Program-made: the position numbers and the translations under genes
The notes under the pieces: model-generated
Told to the model about the DNA's origin: nothing
What the model saw: only the letters and a program-made list of their open reading frames with translations
Database searches by the model: none
In this document: positions 32,958 through 40,930 of the stretch, in pieces
Numbering within the stretch: position 1 is the first letter of the stretch
How the letters are laid out: every line of letters starts with the position of its first letter
DNA from: Pseudomonadota bacterium
GTDB lineage: Bacteria; Pseudomonadota; Gammaproteobacteria; Burkholderiales; Burkholderiaceae_C
Reading direction: 5' to 3'
Assembly (NCBI GenBank): GCA_029780695.1
Contig: JAKOYD010000101.1
Coordinates: 1-44,391, forward strand
Length of the DNA: 44,391 nucleotides

Positions 32958-33412
32958 GGCTTGAGATAGGCAAACCCTTCGCGCTGCTGCAGCTGCGTGA
33001 CGCGCACCACGCCCGAGGGCACGAACTCGGCGTCCATGGTGAACTGGTCCTTCTTCAGGTTGTTGTTGCGCAGCGTGATCTCGCACACCTCGAAGCGCAC
33101 GCCGCGCGCCTTCAGGGCGCTGACCAGGGCGCCGTAGTCGATGTCGGGGTTCTTCTTGTCCTTGGCGCCTTCCAGCAAAAACTGCACGCCGTCGGCGTGC
33201 GTGACCACGACGATCTTGGTGGTGGGCGCCACGTCCAGGTGGTTGCGGATGTTGCGCAGCCCCTTGGTGGCCTGCGCCTCGGTGTTGTCGATGTGGTACA
33301 CCACCTTGTCCTGCGCCCACGCCAGGCCCATGGCGCACACCAGCCCCAGGGCCAGCAGCCCGCTGCGCAGGCGGCCGCGCACGGCGCCGGATTTGTTGTC
33401 GTTCACGTTCAT
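32954..33412 (-). CDS. Exported DsrE/DsrF-like protein
   Basis: About 152 residues. A hydrophobic N-terminal segment (SGLLALGLVCAMGLAWAQ) is a probable signal peptide or anchor, followed by a DsrE-like alpha/beta domain: KVVYHIDNTEAQATKGLRNI, KIVVVTHADGVQFLLEG and LKARGVRFEVCEITLRNNN with the single conserved Cys. DsrE-like proteins move sulfur on a Cys; the periplasmic ones are poorly known. The start is uncertain: ATG at 33412 has GGAG directly against it, while GTG at 33418 lacks a ribosome binding site. Either start lies 6-12 bases from the gph start on the other strand, so its promoter must lie inside gph. Confidence 0.8.
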   Translation of the reverse strand: MNVNDNKSGAVRGRLRSGLLALGLVCAMGLAWAQDKVVYHIDNTEAQATKGLRNIRNHLDVAPTTKIVVVTHADGVQFLLEGAKDKKNPDIDYGALVSALKARGVRFEVCEITLRNNNLKKDQFTMDAEFVPSGVVRVTQLQQREGFAYLKP

Positions 33413-33424
33413 CTCCACGTTGTC

Positions 33425-34159
33425 ATGTCGGCTCTCAAGCTACCACAATCCATCCACGCCTGCATCATCGATCTCGACGGCACGCTGGTCGATACGCTGG
33501 GCGATTTCGAGGCCGCGCTGGCCGGCATGCTGGCCGCGCTGGGGCGCCCGCCGGTCACGCGCGCGCAGATCGGGCGGCTGGTCGGCAAGGGTTCCGAGCA
33601 CTTGATCCGCTCGGTGCTGGCGCTGACGCAGCCTGCGTCACGTGCTATGAATAGCGAAGCTGACAAGGCGCTGCAACAGGCGGCCTGGCAGCATTACCAA
33701 AGCGCCTACCTGCGCATCAACGGCCAGTACAGCCACGTCTACCCCGGCGTGGTCGAAGGGCTGCGCGCGCTGCGCGACGCCGGGCTGCCGCTGGCCTGCC
33801 TGACCAACAAGCCGCTGGACTTTGCCCGCCCGCTGCTGGCGGCCAAGGGGCTGGACGGCTTCTTCGACCACGTGTTCGGCGGCGACAGCTTTGCCCGCAA
33901 GAAGCCCGACCCGCTGCCCCTGCTCGAAACCTGCCGCGCGCTGGGCACCGTGCCCGCGCAGACGCTGATGGTGGGCGATTCGCAGAACGATGCCGCCGCC
34001 GCGCGCGCCGCCGGTTGCTCGGTGGTGCTGATGACCTACGGCTACAACCACGGCGAGCCGATCACCGACGTGGATGCCGACGCGCACCTGGACACGCTGG
34101 CCGCGCTGGCGGCAGGGTTGGCCGCAGTGGGCCAGAATCGCGGCTCCAAGGAGAGCTGA
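33425..34159 (+). CDS. gph: Phosphoglycolate phosphatase (HAD superfamily)
   Basis: A 244-residue HAD phosphatase that removes 2-phosphoglycolate. Motif I IIDLDGTLVDT (about 14-24), motif II LACLTNKP (Thr), motif III Lys in FARKKPDPLPLLETC, and motif IV VGDSQNDAAAARAAG are all present. A short insert near residues 75-83 (TQPASRAMNSEAD) may be a decayed dispersed repeat. It is followed four bases later by the AstE-like gene. Its start is only 6-12 bases from the divergent DsrE-like gene, leaving no room for separate intergenic promoters. Confidence 0.93.
   Translation: MSALKLPQSIHACIIDLDGTLVDTLGDFEAALAGMLAALGRPPVTRAQIGRLVGKGSEHLIRSVLALTQPASRAMNSEADKALQQAAWQHYQSAYLRINGQYSHVYPGVVEGLRALRDAGLPLACLTNKPLDFARPLLAAKGLDGFFDHVFGGDSFARKKPDPLPLLETCRALGTVPAQTLMVGDSQNDAAAARAAGCSVVLMTYGYNHGEPITDVDADAHLDTLAALAAGLAAVGQNRGSKES
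33633..33676. repeat. Possible degenerate dispersed repeat inside gph
   Basis: CGTGCTATGAATAGCGAAGC, TGACAAGGCGCTGC recalls the family core but lacks a good stem. It could be chance. Confidence 0.25.
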
Positions 34160-34163
34160 CACC

Positions 34164-35120
34164 GTGAGCGCGTTACACGAACTGCTGCGGCGCGCCGTGG
34201 CGCAACCCGATACGCTGCACTGGCAGAGCTGGGCCGCGCTGGCGCCTGGCCCGTCGCTGGTGGTGCTGGGCGCGGTGCACGGCAACGAGGTGTGCGGCGC
34301 ACACGCCGTCGTGCGCACCATCGACGCGCTGGCGCAGGGCCGGCTGCAATTGCTGCGCGGGCGGTTGACGCTGGTGCCGGTGGCCAACCCGCTCGCCTTT
34401 GCGCAGGACACGCGCGAGGGCGAACGCAACCTCAACCGCCGCTTTCTGCCCCAGCCCGCGCCGCAGGACTACGAAGACCGCATCACCCAGCAGCTGGCGC
34501 CGCTGCTGGCGCAGCACGACGTGCTGCTGGACCTGCATTCGTTTCACACGCCGGGCGAGCCGTTTGCCATGGTCGGGCCGCGCAACAACAGCGGCGCGCG
34601 CGAGCCCTTTGCCCGCGCCGCCGAAGAGATGGCGCTGGCGCGCGCGCTGGGCGCGCCGCAGGTGGTTGAAGGCTGGCTGGATGTGTACGACCGCGCGGCG
34701 CTGGCGCGCGGCGCGGTGCCGGACGACGACGGCATCGGCACCAACGAATACATGCGCAGCCAGGGCGGCTACGCCGTCACGCTGGAATGCGGCCAGCACG
34801 ACGACCCGGCGGCCATCGACGTGGCCGAGCACGCCTTGCACGGCGCCCTGGCGCTGCTGGGCATGGCCCGGGTGCCCGCGCCGCCGCGCTTTGACCGCCC
34901 CGCGGCCCGACTGGACGACGTGGTGCTGCGCCAGTCGCCCGACGACCGGCTGGTGCGCGACTGGCACAGCTTCGACAGCGTGCAGGCGGGCGACGTGGTC
35001 GGCGTGCGCGCCGACGGCACGCCCGTGCGAGCGGCGCGCGACGGTTGCGTGCTGTTTCCGCACCCGGAAGCCGACGTGGGGCAGGAATGGTTCTATCTGG
35101 CGGTGCCGGAGCAGGCCTGA
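34164..35120 (+). CDS. Succinylglutamate desuccinylase/aspartoacylase family protein
   Basis: A 318-residue zinc hydrolase of the M14-like AstE/ASPA family. The zinc ligands are in GAVHGNEVCG (His, Glu) and the later LDLHSFHTPGEPF (His). RNLNRRFLP is the substrate-binding Arg-Asn-Leu-Asn-Arg motif, and VTLECGQHDD carries the catalytic Glu. The start is GTG at 34164 with AAGGAG upstream at about 34147-34152; the upstream open sequence overlaps gph and is not conserved. No arginine succinyltransferase (ast) genes are nearby, so the substrate may be another N-acyl amino acid. It is likely co-transcribed with gph. Confidence 0.88.
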   Translation: MSALHELLRRAVAQPDTLHWQSWAALAPGPSLVVLGAVHGNEVCGAHAVVRTIDALAQGRLQLLRGRLTLVPVANPLAFAQDTREGERNLNRRFLPQPAPQDYEDRITQQLAPLLAQHDVLLDLHSFHTPGEPFAMVGPRNNSGAREPFARAAEEMALARALGAPQVVEGWLDVYDRAALARGAVPDDDGIGTNEYMRSQGGYAVTLECGQHDDPAAIDVAEHALHGALALLGMARVPAPPRFDRPAARLDDVVLRQSPDDRLVRDWHSFDSVQAGDVVGVRADGTPVRAARDGCVLFPHPEADVGQEWFYLAVPEQA

Positions 35121-35206
35121 TGCCTGTGCCCGCTCGACACGTGAAGGATTTTCATGGCCGCGTGCGGCAATGACGCAGCGTGCGTCCGTCCGAGGGAAAA
35201 AGGGCT

Positions 35207-35252
35207 TGGGCGCTTGTCCTTGCTGCGCTGAAAGCTATAAAAACAGTAGCGC
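35207..35252. repeat. Dispersed hairpin repeat, copy 10 (reverse orientation)
   Basis: TTGGGCGCTTGTCCTTGCTG, CGCTGAAAGCTATAAAAACA, GTAGCGCC. It is shortened relative to the consensus. It lies between the converging AstE-like and transglutaminase-like genes; otherwise this 144-base gap shows nothing. Confidence 0.65.
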
Positions 35253-35264
35253 CTGACGGGCGCT

Positions 35265-36110
35265 TCACACGCTGGCCAGCAGCGCTTGCGGCGCGTCCTG
35301 CAATTCGTCGGTGACCACGTCAAAGCGGTTCAGCTGGTGCCAGCCGAACACCATGGCGATCGGCACATCGGTCGCGTCGCGCCCGCGCGCCATTACGACG
35401 CGGCCGATGCGGCGCGCGTTGTGGCGCGCGTCGAAGGTGTGCCAGGCGCCGCCCAGGTACACCTCGAACCAGGCCGAAAAATCCATCGGGCACGGCACCG
35501 GCGGCACGCCGATGTCGCCCAGGTAGCCGGTGACGTAGCGCGCCGGAATGTTCATGCAGCGGCACAGCGTGACCGCCAGGTGCGCGTAGTCGCGGCACAC
35601 GCCGACGCCCTCGCGCCAGCCTTCCAGCGCGGTGCGGTTGGCGCGCGCCTGCAGGTAGTCGAAGCGGATGTGCTGGTGCGTGTAGTCGACGATGGCCTGC
35701 ACGCGCGCCCAGCCTTCGGGTGTGGCGCCGAACTGGTTCCACGCGAAGCCCATCAGTTCGCTGTCGACCTCGCAATAGCGGCTGGGCAGCAGAAAGCGGA
35801 ACACGTCCAGCGGCAGCTCGTGCAGCGGGTGCTGGCGCGCGTCGGGCACCACGGGGTCGGGCACGCCGGGGTCGGCCACCACGGCGTGGTTGGTGAAGCG
35901 CACGCTGCCCACGCCGGCCGGCACGTCGACGCGCACGATGGTGTTGTCGAACACGTCCTGGTAGGTGGTGAAGGCCAGCGCCGGCTCAACGGCAAACTGC
36001 TCGGGCGCCTGCAGATCGTGCGCGCGCGAGGGGTGCACGTGCAGCGCGCCCAGCACGGTGGTGGGGGCGTTGACCGCCATTTCGATGTCGTAGCCAATCT
36101 TGATCAACAT
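35265..36110 (-). CDS. Transglutaminase-like family protein
   Basis: A 281-residue cysteine-protease-fold protein. The core triad is visible: Cys in GWREGVGVCRDYAHLAVTLC (about 171), His in GGAWHTFDARHN and Asp in the same block. The N-terminal ~140 residues form the beta-rich domain that goes with bacterial transglutaminase-like proteins (KIGYDIEMAVNAPTTVLGAL). No signal peptide is seen. Such proteins may act as peptidases or amidases on cell-wall or other peptides; the substrate is unknown. It is divergent from the trp operon, with the trp leader region between. Confidence 0.88.
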   Translation of the reverse strand: MLIKIGYDIEMAVNAPTTVLGALHVHPSRAHDLQAPEQFAVEPALAFTTYQDVFDNTIVRVDVPAGVGSVRFTNHAVVADPGVPDPVVPDARQHPLHELPLDVFRFLLPSRYCEVDSELMGFAWNQFGATPEGWARVQAIVDYTHQHIRFDYLQARANRTALEGWREGVGVCRDYAHLAVTLCRCMNIPARYVTGYLGDIGVPPVPCPMDFSAWFEVYLGGAWHTFDARHNARRIGRVVMARGRDATDVPIAMVFGWHQLNRFDVVTDELQDAPQALLASV

Positions 36111-36292
36111 GAGTGAAAAACCTTAGCCCCGAAGACCACGGTGGCTGGTGGATGGAAGGAAAGCGTGCGTTGCCAGCCGTGGCGGCACTTCATTGGGCCG
36201 CGCCCCAGGCCGTGTGTATGCAAGACAAATGCCACCCGGCGCGTCGGTGGGCCGACCGCTTCGGCAAGGCGCCTTTTGCTACACTAGGCCGC

Positions 36293-36373
36293 ATGTGTTC
36301 TTCCCGCAATGTCATTTCACCGCTGGGCGCCGCCGCCCAGGGGGCGTGGCCCTGGCGTAAGCCAGCACGTTGA
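36293..36373 (+). CDS. Candidate trp leader peptide (26 codons, WPW)
   Basis: An ATG at 36293 opens a 26-codon frame that contains two Trp codons separated by Pro (TGG CCC TGG, 36347-36355) near its end, then stops at TGA. TACACT at 36280-36285 could be a -10 box. Several short hairpins overlap and follow the Trp codons. This is the layout of a transcription-attenuation leader ahead of trpE, but no ribosome binding site is visible and no U-run follows the hairpins. The two closely spaced Trp codons could be chance. Confidence 0.4.
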   Translation: MCSSRNVISPLGAAAQGAWPWRKPAR

Positions 36374-36427
36374 CTTGTGAGCCGCGCCCGCAACGGGCGC
36401 ACCAGGGGCATCCGGCCGACGGGTGCC
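36323..36427 (+). promoter_or_regulatory. Hairpin cluster ahead of trpE
   Basis: Four stems: CTGGGCG/CGCCCAG (36323-36340), CTGGC-GTAA-GCCAG (36352-36365, overlapping the Trp codons), GCGCCCG-CAA-CGGGCGC (36384-36400), and GGCATCC/GGGTGCC (36407-36427). These could be alternative structures of an attenuator or a structured 5' region. The rest of the 36111-36515 gap shows nothing else I can name. Confidence 0.4.
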
Positions 36428-36515
36428 GCATCAGGAAGACCGCAGCCCCCGCGCCGCATCCCGCTGAGAGACCCCAGCGTGCGCGAGCTGCCGCAGCATG
36501 GAAGCCCACTTCGCC

Positions 36516-38024
36516 ATGATCACGGAACTCGAATTCAAGAGCCTGTCCGCCCAAGGCTACAACCGCATCCCCTTGATGGCCGAGGCGTTTGCCGACCTCG
36601 AAACGCCGCTGTCGCTTTACCTCAAACTGGCCGCTGGCGCAGGCGGGACGGGCGGCGGGCGCTATAGTTTTTTACTGGAATCGGTGATTGGCGGCGAGCG
36701 GTTTGGCCGCTACAGCTTCATCGGTTTGCCGGCGCGCACCATCCTGCGCGCCAGCGGTTTTGGCGCCGATGCCCGCACCGAGGTGGTGACGGACGGCCAG
36801 GTGGTCGAAACGGCGGGAGGCAATCCGCTCGACTTCATCGCCGACTATCAAAAGCGCTTCAAGGTCGCGCTGCGGCCTGGTTTGCCGCGCTTTTGCGGTG
36901 GGTTGGCCGGCTACTTCGGCTACGACACGGTGCGCCACATCGAGAAAAAGCTGGAGAAATCCTGCCCGCCCGACCCGCTGGGCCTGCCCGACATTTTGCT
37001 GATGCACAGCGAAGAGGTGGCGGTGATCGACAACTTGTCGGGCAAGCTCTACCTCATCGTCTACGCCGACCCGGCGCAACCCGAGGCGTATAGCAACGCC
37101 AAGAAACGCCTTAAAACCCTGCGCGAGCAGCTGCGTTATTCGGTCAGCGTGCCGCAGGTGCGGGCCACGCAGGGCTTTCCCGCCGAGCGCGAATTTGCCA
37201 AGGCCGACTACCTGAAGGCCGTGGAGCGCGCCAAGGAGCTGATCGCCGCCGGCGACTTCATGCAGGTGCAGGTCGGCCAGCGCATCAAGAAGCGCTTTAC
37301 CGAATCGCCCCTCAGCCTGTACCGCGCGCTGCGCTCGCTCAACCCGTCGCCGTACATGATTTACTACGACTTCGGCGACTTCCAGGTCGTCAGCGCCAGC
37401 CCTGAAATCCTGGTGCGGCAAGAAAGCACGCCCGAAGGCGAAAAAGTCACCATCCGCCCGCTGGCCGGCACCCGCCCGCGCGGCGCCACACCCGAGCTGG
37501 ACAAGGCGACCGAAACCGAACTGGTCAACGACCCCAAGGAGCGCGCCGAGCACGTCATGCTGATCGACCTGGCGCGCAACGACATCGGCCGCATCGCCAA
37601 GACCGGCAGCGTGAAGGTGACCGAAGCGTTTGCCGTCGAGCGCTACAGCCACGTGATGCACATCGTCAGCAACGTCGAAGGCATCCTGAAAGACGGCATG
37701 AGCAACATGGACGTGCTCAAGGCCACCTTCCCCGCCGGCACGCTGACCGGCGCGCCCAAGGTGCACGCCATGGAACTGATCGACCAACTGGAGCCGACCA
37801 AGCGCGGCATTTATGGCGGGGCCTGCGGGTACTTGAGTTATGCCGGCGACATGGACGTGGCCATCGCCATCCGCACCGCCATCGTCAAGGACCAGACCCT
37901 GCACGTGCAGGCCGCGGCGGGTGTGGTGGCCGATTCGGTGCCCGAGATGGAGTGGAAAGAGACCGAGCACAAGGCGCGGGCGATTCTGCGGGCGAGCGAG
38001 TTGGTGGAAGAGGGGTTGGAGTGA
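36516..38024 (+). CDS. trpE: Anthranilate synthase component I
   Basis: A 502-residue enzyme that, with TrpG, turns chorismate and glutamine into anthranilate, the first step of tryptophan synthesis. The feedback site SFLLESVIGGERFGRYSF (about 53-70) is intact, as are PYMIYYDFGDFQVVSASPEI, RPLAGTRPRGATPE, DLARNDIGRIAKTGSVKVTE, FPAGTLTGAPKVHAMELIDQ and YGGACGYLSYAG. Just before the feedback motif is an odd Gly/Ala-rich stretch (AAGAGGTGGGRY) encoded by a dispersed repeat. ATG at 36516 (MITELEF) is the likely start; 36498 would add six residues. The stop overlaps the next gene (TGATG). Confidence 0.95.
   Translation: MITELEFKSLSAQGYNRIPLMAEAFADLETPLSLYLKLAAGAGGTGGGRYSFLLESVIGGERFGRYSFIGLPARTILRASGFGADARTEVVTDGQVVETAGGNPLDFIADYQKRFKVALRPGLPRFCGGLAGYFGYDTVRHIEKKLEKSCPPDPLGLPDILLMHSEEVAVIDNLSGKLYLIVYADPAQPEAYSNAKKRLKTLREQLRYSVSVPQVRATQGFPAEREFAKADYLKAVERAKELIAAGDFMQVQVGQRIKKRFTESPLSLYRALRSLNPSPYMIYYDFGDFQVVSASPEILVRQESTPEGEKVTIRPLAGTRPRGATPELDKATETELVNDPKERAEHVMLIDLARNDIGRIAKTGSVKVTEAFAVERYSHVMHIVSNVEGILKDGMSNMDVLKATFPAGTLTGAPKVHAMELIDQLEPTKRGIYGGACGYLSYAGDMDVAIAIRTAIVKDQTLHVQAAAGVVADSVPEMEWKETEHKARAILRASELVEEGLE
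36631..36675. repeat. Dispersed hairpin repeat inside trpE, copy 11 (reverse orientation)
   Basis: CCGCTGGCGCAGGCGGGACG, GGCGGGCGCTATAGTTTTTT. It matches the family at the GCTGGCGC arm and the GCTATAGTTTT end, but the second arm is altered. It is read in frame as a Gly-rich insert next to the Trp-binding site. Confidence 0.6.
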
Positions 38025-38473
38025 TGTTCTCGAACCCCGAACTTCCGGACGCGAAGAACGCGAAGGATTCGCGAAGGACGCAAAAGGAAGACCAAAATTT
38101 GTTTGATGACTTTTCGCATCCGATCATCGGCGCCGCGGTCGAGGTGCAGCGCGTGCTGGGTGTTGGCTTATTGGAGAGCGCTTACGCCAGTGCACTGGCG
38201 ATTGAGTTTGCCGAGCGGAATCTGCGGTTCCAGCGCGAGGTGCCGGTTTTTGCGCGGTACAAAGGCCACGATGTGGGGGTCGTTTATCGTGCCGACTTTG
38301 TGGTCGAAGACAGTGTCATCGTTGAATTGAAGGCCATCGACACGTTGGCCGATGCGCACCGTGCCCAATTGCTCACCTATCTGCGTCTTTCCGGATTGCG
38401 GCTGGGCTTGCTGATCAACTTCCACGCTTTCCCTGTCGTCAAAGGCATTCACAGAATGGTGAACAAGCTATGA
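38024..38473 (+). CDS. GxxExxY family protein
   Basis: A 149-residue protein of the GxxExxY family (family name taken from the motif GxxExxY, here GLLESAY at about 48-54), with [20 protein letters not shown], then [15 protein letters not shown], a nuclease-like (PD-(D/E)xK-style) core: ADFVV (Asp), ELK. Family function is unknown. The start overlaps the trpE stop by one base. Residues ~8-25 ([18 protein letters not shown]) are encoded by the left arm of a 54-base inverted repeat, and the right arm follows the stop. It sits between trpE and trpG, where it is not expected. Confidence 0.85.
   Translation: MFSNPELPDAKNAKDSRRTQKEDQNLFDDFSHPIIGAAVEVQRVLGVGLLESAYASALAIEFAERNLRFQREVPVFARYKGHDVGVVYRADFVVEDSVIVELKAIDTLADAHRAQLLTYLRLSGLRLGLLINFHAFPVVKGIHRMVNKL
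38045..38098. repeat. Left inverted repeat of the GxxExxY cassette
   Basis: 54 bases starting CCGGACGCGAAGAACGCG, built from CGCGAAGGA-like units. It matches the reverse complement of 38478-38531 at 49 of 54 positions. It lies within the 5' coding part of the gene. Confidence 0.9.
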
Positions 38474-38477
38474 AACC

Positions 38478-38531
38478 ATTTTTGTTTTTCTTTCGCGTCC
38501 TTCGCGAATCCTTTGCGTTCTTCGCGTCCGG
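38478..38531. repeat. Right inverted repeat of the GxxExxY cassette
   Basis: It starts five bases after the stop of the GxxExxY gene and ends TTCGCGTCCGG, 24 bases before trpG. Together with the left arm it could form a long stem in the trp message around the whole gene. Confidence 0.9.
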
Positions 38532-38555
38532 CTGTTTGGTATTCAGGAGCCCCCA

Positions 38556-39158
38556 ATGAAGCTGCTGATGATCGACAACTACGACAGCTTCACCTACAAC
38601 ATCGTGCAGTACTTTGGTGAACTGGGCGCCGAGGTGACCGTGCTGCGCAACGACGAGGTGACGCTGGACGAACTGGACGCCATGTTCACACGCGGCGAAT
38701 TCGAGCGCCTGTGCATCAGCCCCGGCCCGTGCTCACCCGACGAGGCCGGCGTGTCGGTCTACGCCATCCGCCACTTTGCCGGCAAGCTGCCCATCCTGGG
38801 TGTGTGCCTAGGCCACCAGGCCATCGGCGCGGCGTTTGGGGGCACCATCGTGCGCGCCAAGACGCAGATGCACGGCAAGACCAGCGTCATCACGACAAAC
38901 CAGCAGGGCGTGTTCGCCGACTTGCCCGCCCAGTTCACCGTCAACCGATACCACTCGCTCGTGATTGAGAAAGAAAGCTGCCCGCCAGAATTGGAAATCA
39001 CCGCCACCAGCGACGACGACGGCGAAATCCAGGGCGTGCGCCACACCGGCTTTGGCCACGACGTGCGCATCGAGGGCGTGCAGTTCCATCCGGAGAGCAT
39101 TCTCACGGAGCATGGGCATGCGATGCTGGCGAACTTTCTTTGCGCTCAAAAACGATGA
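38556..39158 (+). CDS. trpG: Anthranilate synthase component II (glutamine amidotransferase)
   Basis: A 200-residue glutaminase subunit that feeds ammonia to TrpE; it may also serve p-aminobenzoate synthesis. Seen: [24 protein letters not shown] start ([20 protein letters not shown]), the oxyanion loop [13 protein letters not shown], nucleophile Cys in [12 protein letters not shown] (about 83), and His-x-Glu in [20 protein letters not shown] precedes the ATG. In most related operons trpG follows trpE directly; here 530 bases of the GxxExxY cassette intervene. Confidence 0.95.
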   Translation: MKLLMIDNYDSFTYNIVQYFGELGAEVTVLRNDEVTLDELDAMFTRGEFERLCISPGPCSPDEAGVSVYAIRHFAGKLPILGVCLGHQAIGAAFGGTIVRAKTQMHGKTSVITTNQQGVFADLPAQFTVNRYHSLVIEKESCPPELEITATSDDDGEIQGVRHTGFGHDVRIEGVQFHPESILTEHGHAMLANFLCAQKR

Positions 39159-40195
39159 AAAATTTCGACTGGTCGTTGCCGCTTCAGATCGTTAATCCGT
39201 TTGACTTCAAGTACGTCGCTGACGATTTGCACGTGATCGCGTACATCGACCGGCATCCCCGCTACGAGGCGTTGGAAGCGATGGTTTCGTTTGGTGCTGC
39301 AGGTGAGACCTCGGTGCGCATGATCGTGACGCGGCATGACCAATCGCAGGTCGATCATGTGAACAGCAATGTGCTGGAGGCGGCGGCGCGGGGCAGCGGG
39401 CGCGAAACGGTGCGCCGAAGCATCGACGTGAAGCTGGATTTGGACGCACCACGTCCCAGCGCTGAAATTCAACTCCAGTCTTTCGAGAACGAGCCGATCG
39501 TCCTGCGAGTTGTCTGCGCATCGGTGCCAGATCCGGCGCGTGGTGGACTGAGCGATCCTGGCGAGCACAGCAATGGGACCAGCTTGCCCATCATGCTTCG
39601 TGGAAAGAGCGCTATGGCGGGTTCGGAGTCCCGGGTTGAAGTGGGTGGACAGATCTACCCAATCCCTGAGAAATTCCGGGCCGGGCCGCATTTCGTGGCG
39701 CACAACGGCTATTTCACCGTCTCACATCAAATGGCGCTGTTGCGCGCAGGCCGAAGGAACTTGGAGGTATTGCAAGCGCCGACGTCGATCAACAGCCAGA
39801 GCCGATGGCTCTACCGCTCTGACGAAGGCGAGCGCGGGTACACGGTGGCTGACTTCAATGCTGACGATGGCATCGCGCACATTCGGTCCGACGATGGGCG
39901 CGAAACGGTGGTGGCGCGGTTTGAGCGTGATCGATTGCAGCCCATCCGCGTCTTGGCACATCGGCCGAATGAAGCTGCGGTCGGGGCTTGTCTGAGTTTG
40001 GATGCTGATCGCGCGCGCTTCGGGATCGGCATCGGCGTGGAGCCTGAGTTGGTATCAGGGCGGATCGAGGGTGCCTCCGAGCGCGGCGTGCACTTAATGC
40101 CCGAATTGCCAGCTTGGGCGGTTTCGCGCAGCGTCGGCGTAGGTTGGAATTTGGAGGGTGCGCACGCCCGCATTCAAACAACGTTGGGTGCGTGA
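39155..40195 (+). CDS. Unknown 346-residue protein coupled to trpG
   Basis: I do not recognise this protein. It starts at ATG 39155, overlapping the trpG stop by four bases (ATGA). It has no signal peptide and no membrane helix. It is rich in beta-type sequence with many Arg, Glu and Asp ([88 protein letters not shown]). The codon third positions are less GC-rich than in trpG and trpD, which suggests a later arrival. Its place in the trp operon says nothing clear about its job. Confidence 0.75.
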   Translation: MKNFDWSLPLQIVNPFDFKYVADDLHVIAYIDRHPRYEALEAMVSFGAAGETSVRMIVTRHDQSQVDHVNSNVLEAAARGSGRETVRRSIDVKLDLDAPRPSAEIQLQSFENEPIVLRVVCASVPDPARGGLSDPGEHSNGTSLPIMLRGKSAMAGSESRVEVGGQIYPIPEKFRAGPHFVAHNGYFTVSHQMALLRAGRRNLEVLQAPTSINSQSRWLYRSDEGERGYTVADFNADDGIAHIRSDDGRETVVARFERDRLQPIRVLAHRPNEAAVGACLSLDADRARFGIGIGVEPELVSGRIEGASERGVHLMPELPAWAVSRSVGVGWNLEGAHARIQTTLGA

Positions 40196-40210
40196 ACATC
40201 GCTGCTTTCG

Positions 40211-40891
40211 ATGCCTGATTCACACGATCTATTGCTCTTCATCACCGCTGGCCTGCTGCTCAATCTCACGCCCGGCCCGGACGTGATGTTCATCGTCGCC
40301 AACGCCGTGCGCGCGGGGACACGCGCGGGCGTGGCAGCGGCGCTGGGGATTGCGGCGGGGTGTCTGGTGCATGTGGCCGCGGCGGCACTGGGCGTGTCGG
40401 CGCTGCTGGCGGCCAGCAGTGCGGCGTTTGGCGTGCTGAAGTGGGTGGGCGCGATTTATCTGGCGTGGGTGGGCGTGCAGATGCTGCGCTCGGCCTGGCG
40501 GCAGAATGCTTCAATAAACATAGCTGCTCGCGCTGGTCAGGCAAGCGCTGGCAACCAATTTTATTCAAAAACTTCGTTGAAAACCGTGTGCCGCCGCGGC
40601 TTTCTGACCAACGTGCTCAACCCCAAGGTCGCGCTGTTCTTTCTGGCCTTCGTGCCGCAGTTCATTGCGCCCGGCACAGCGCAGCCGGCGGGGGTGTTTC
40701 TGGCGCTCGGATTGCTGTTCGCCGTCAACGGCCTGATGGTCTGCATCGGCTGGGCGCTGGCCGCGGCCTGGGCGGCGCGCCGCGCCGGCGTCCTGCAACG
40801 CGCCACGCTTTGGCTGGACGGCCTGGCGGGCGGGCTGTTTGTCGCCTTCGGCATCAAGCTCGCATTGGCTGACGCGCCAGGCGCGCGTTGA
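40211..40891 (+). CDS. LysE/RhtB-family amino acid exporter with repeat-derived insert
   Basis: A 226-residue transporter with about six membrane helices: LLLFITAGLLLNLTPGPDVM (the family start, with the LTPGPD motif), FIVANAVRAGTRAGVAAALG, GVLKWVGAIYLAWVGVQMLR, VCRRGFLTNVLNPKVALFFL (the NPK motif) and later helices. Residues ~100-120 (NASINIAARAGQASAGNQFY) lie in the loop after helix three and are encoded by a dispersed hairpin repeat read in frame. LysE-type proteins export amino acids or homoserine lactone-like compounds. Placement in the trp operon raises the possibility of aromatic amino acid export, but many unrelated genes of this family exist. Confidence 0.9.
   Translation: MPDSHDLLLFITAGLLLNLTPGPDVMFIVANAVRAGTRAGVAAALGIAAGCLVHVAAAALGVSALLAASSAAFGVLKWVGAIYLAWVGVQMLRSAWRQNASINIAARAGQASAGNQFYSKTSLKTVCRRGFLTNVLNPKVALFFLAFVPQFIAPGTAQPAGVFLALGLLFAVNGLMVCIGWALAAAWAARRAGVLQRATLWLDGLAGGLFVAFGIKLALADAPGAR
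40508..40570. repeat. Dispersed hairpin repeat, copy 12, inside the LysE-type gene (forward orientation)
   Basis: CTTCAATAAACATAGCTGCT, CGCGCTGGTCAGGCAAGCGC, TGGCAACCAATTTTATTCAA. It is a near-consensus copy with both A/T-rich ends and the GCGCT/AAGCGC stem, fully inside the coding frame. Confidence 0.88.
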
Positions 40892-40930
40892 CGCGGAATT
40901 TCAACGATTCAAATCACAAGCGATATCACC

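Noticed and set aside
33633..33676. A further dispersed repeat copy in gph
   Set aside because: Only a short core matches and no stem forms; listed at low confidence but not counted.
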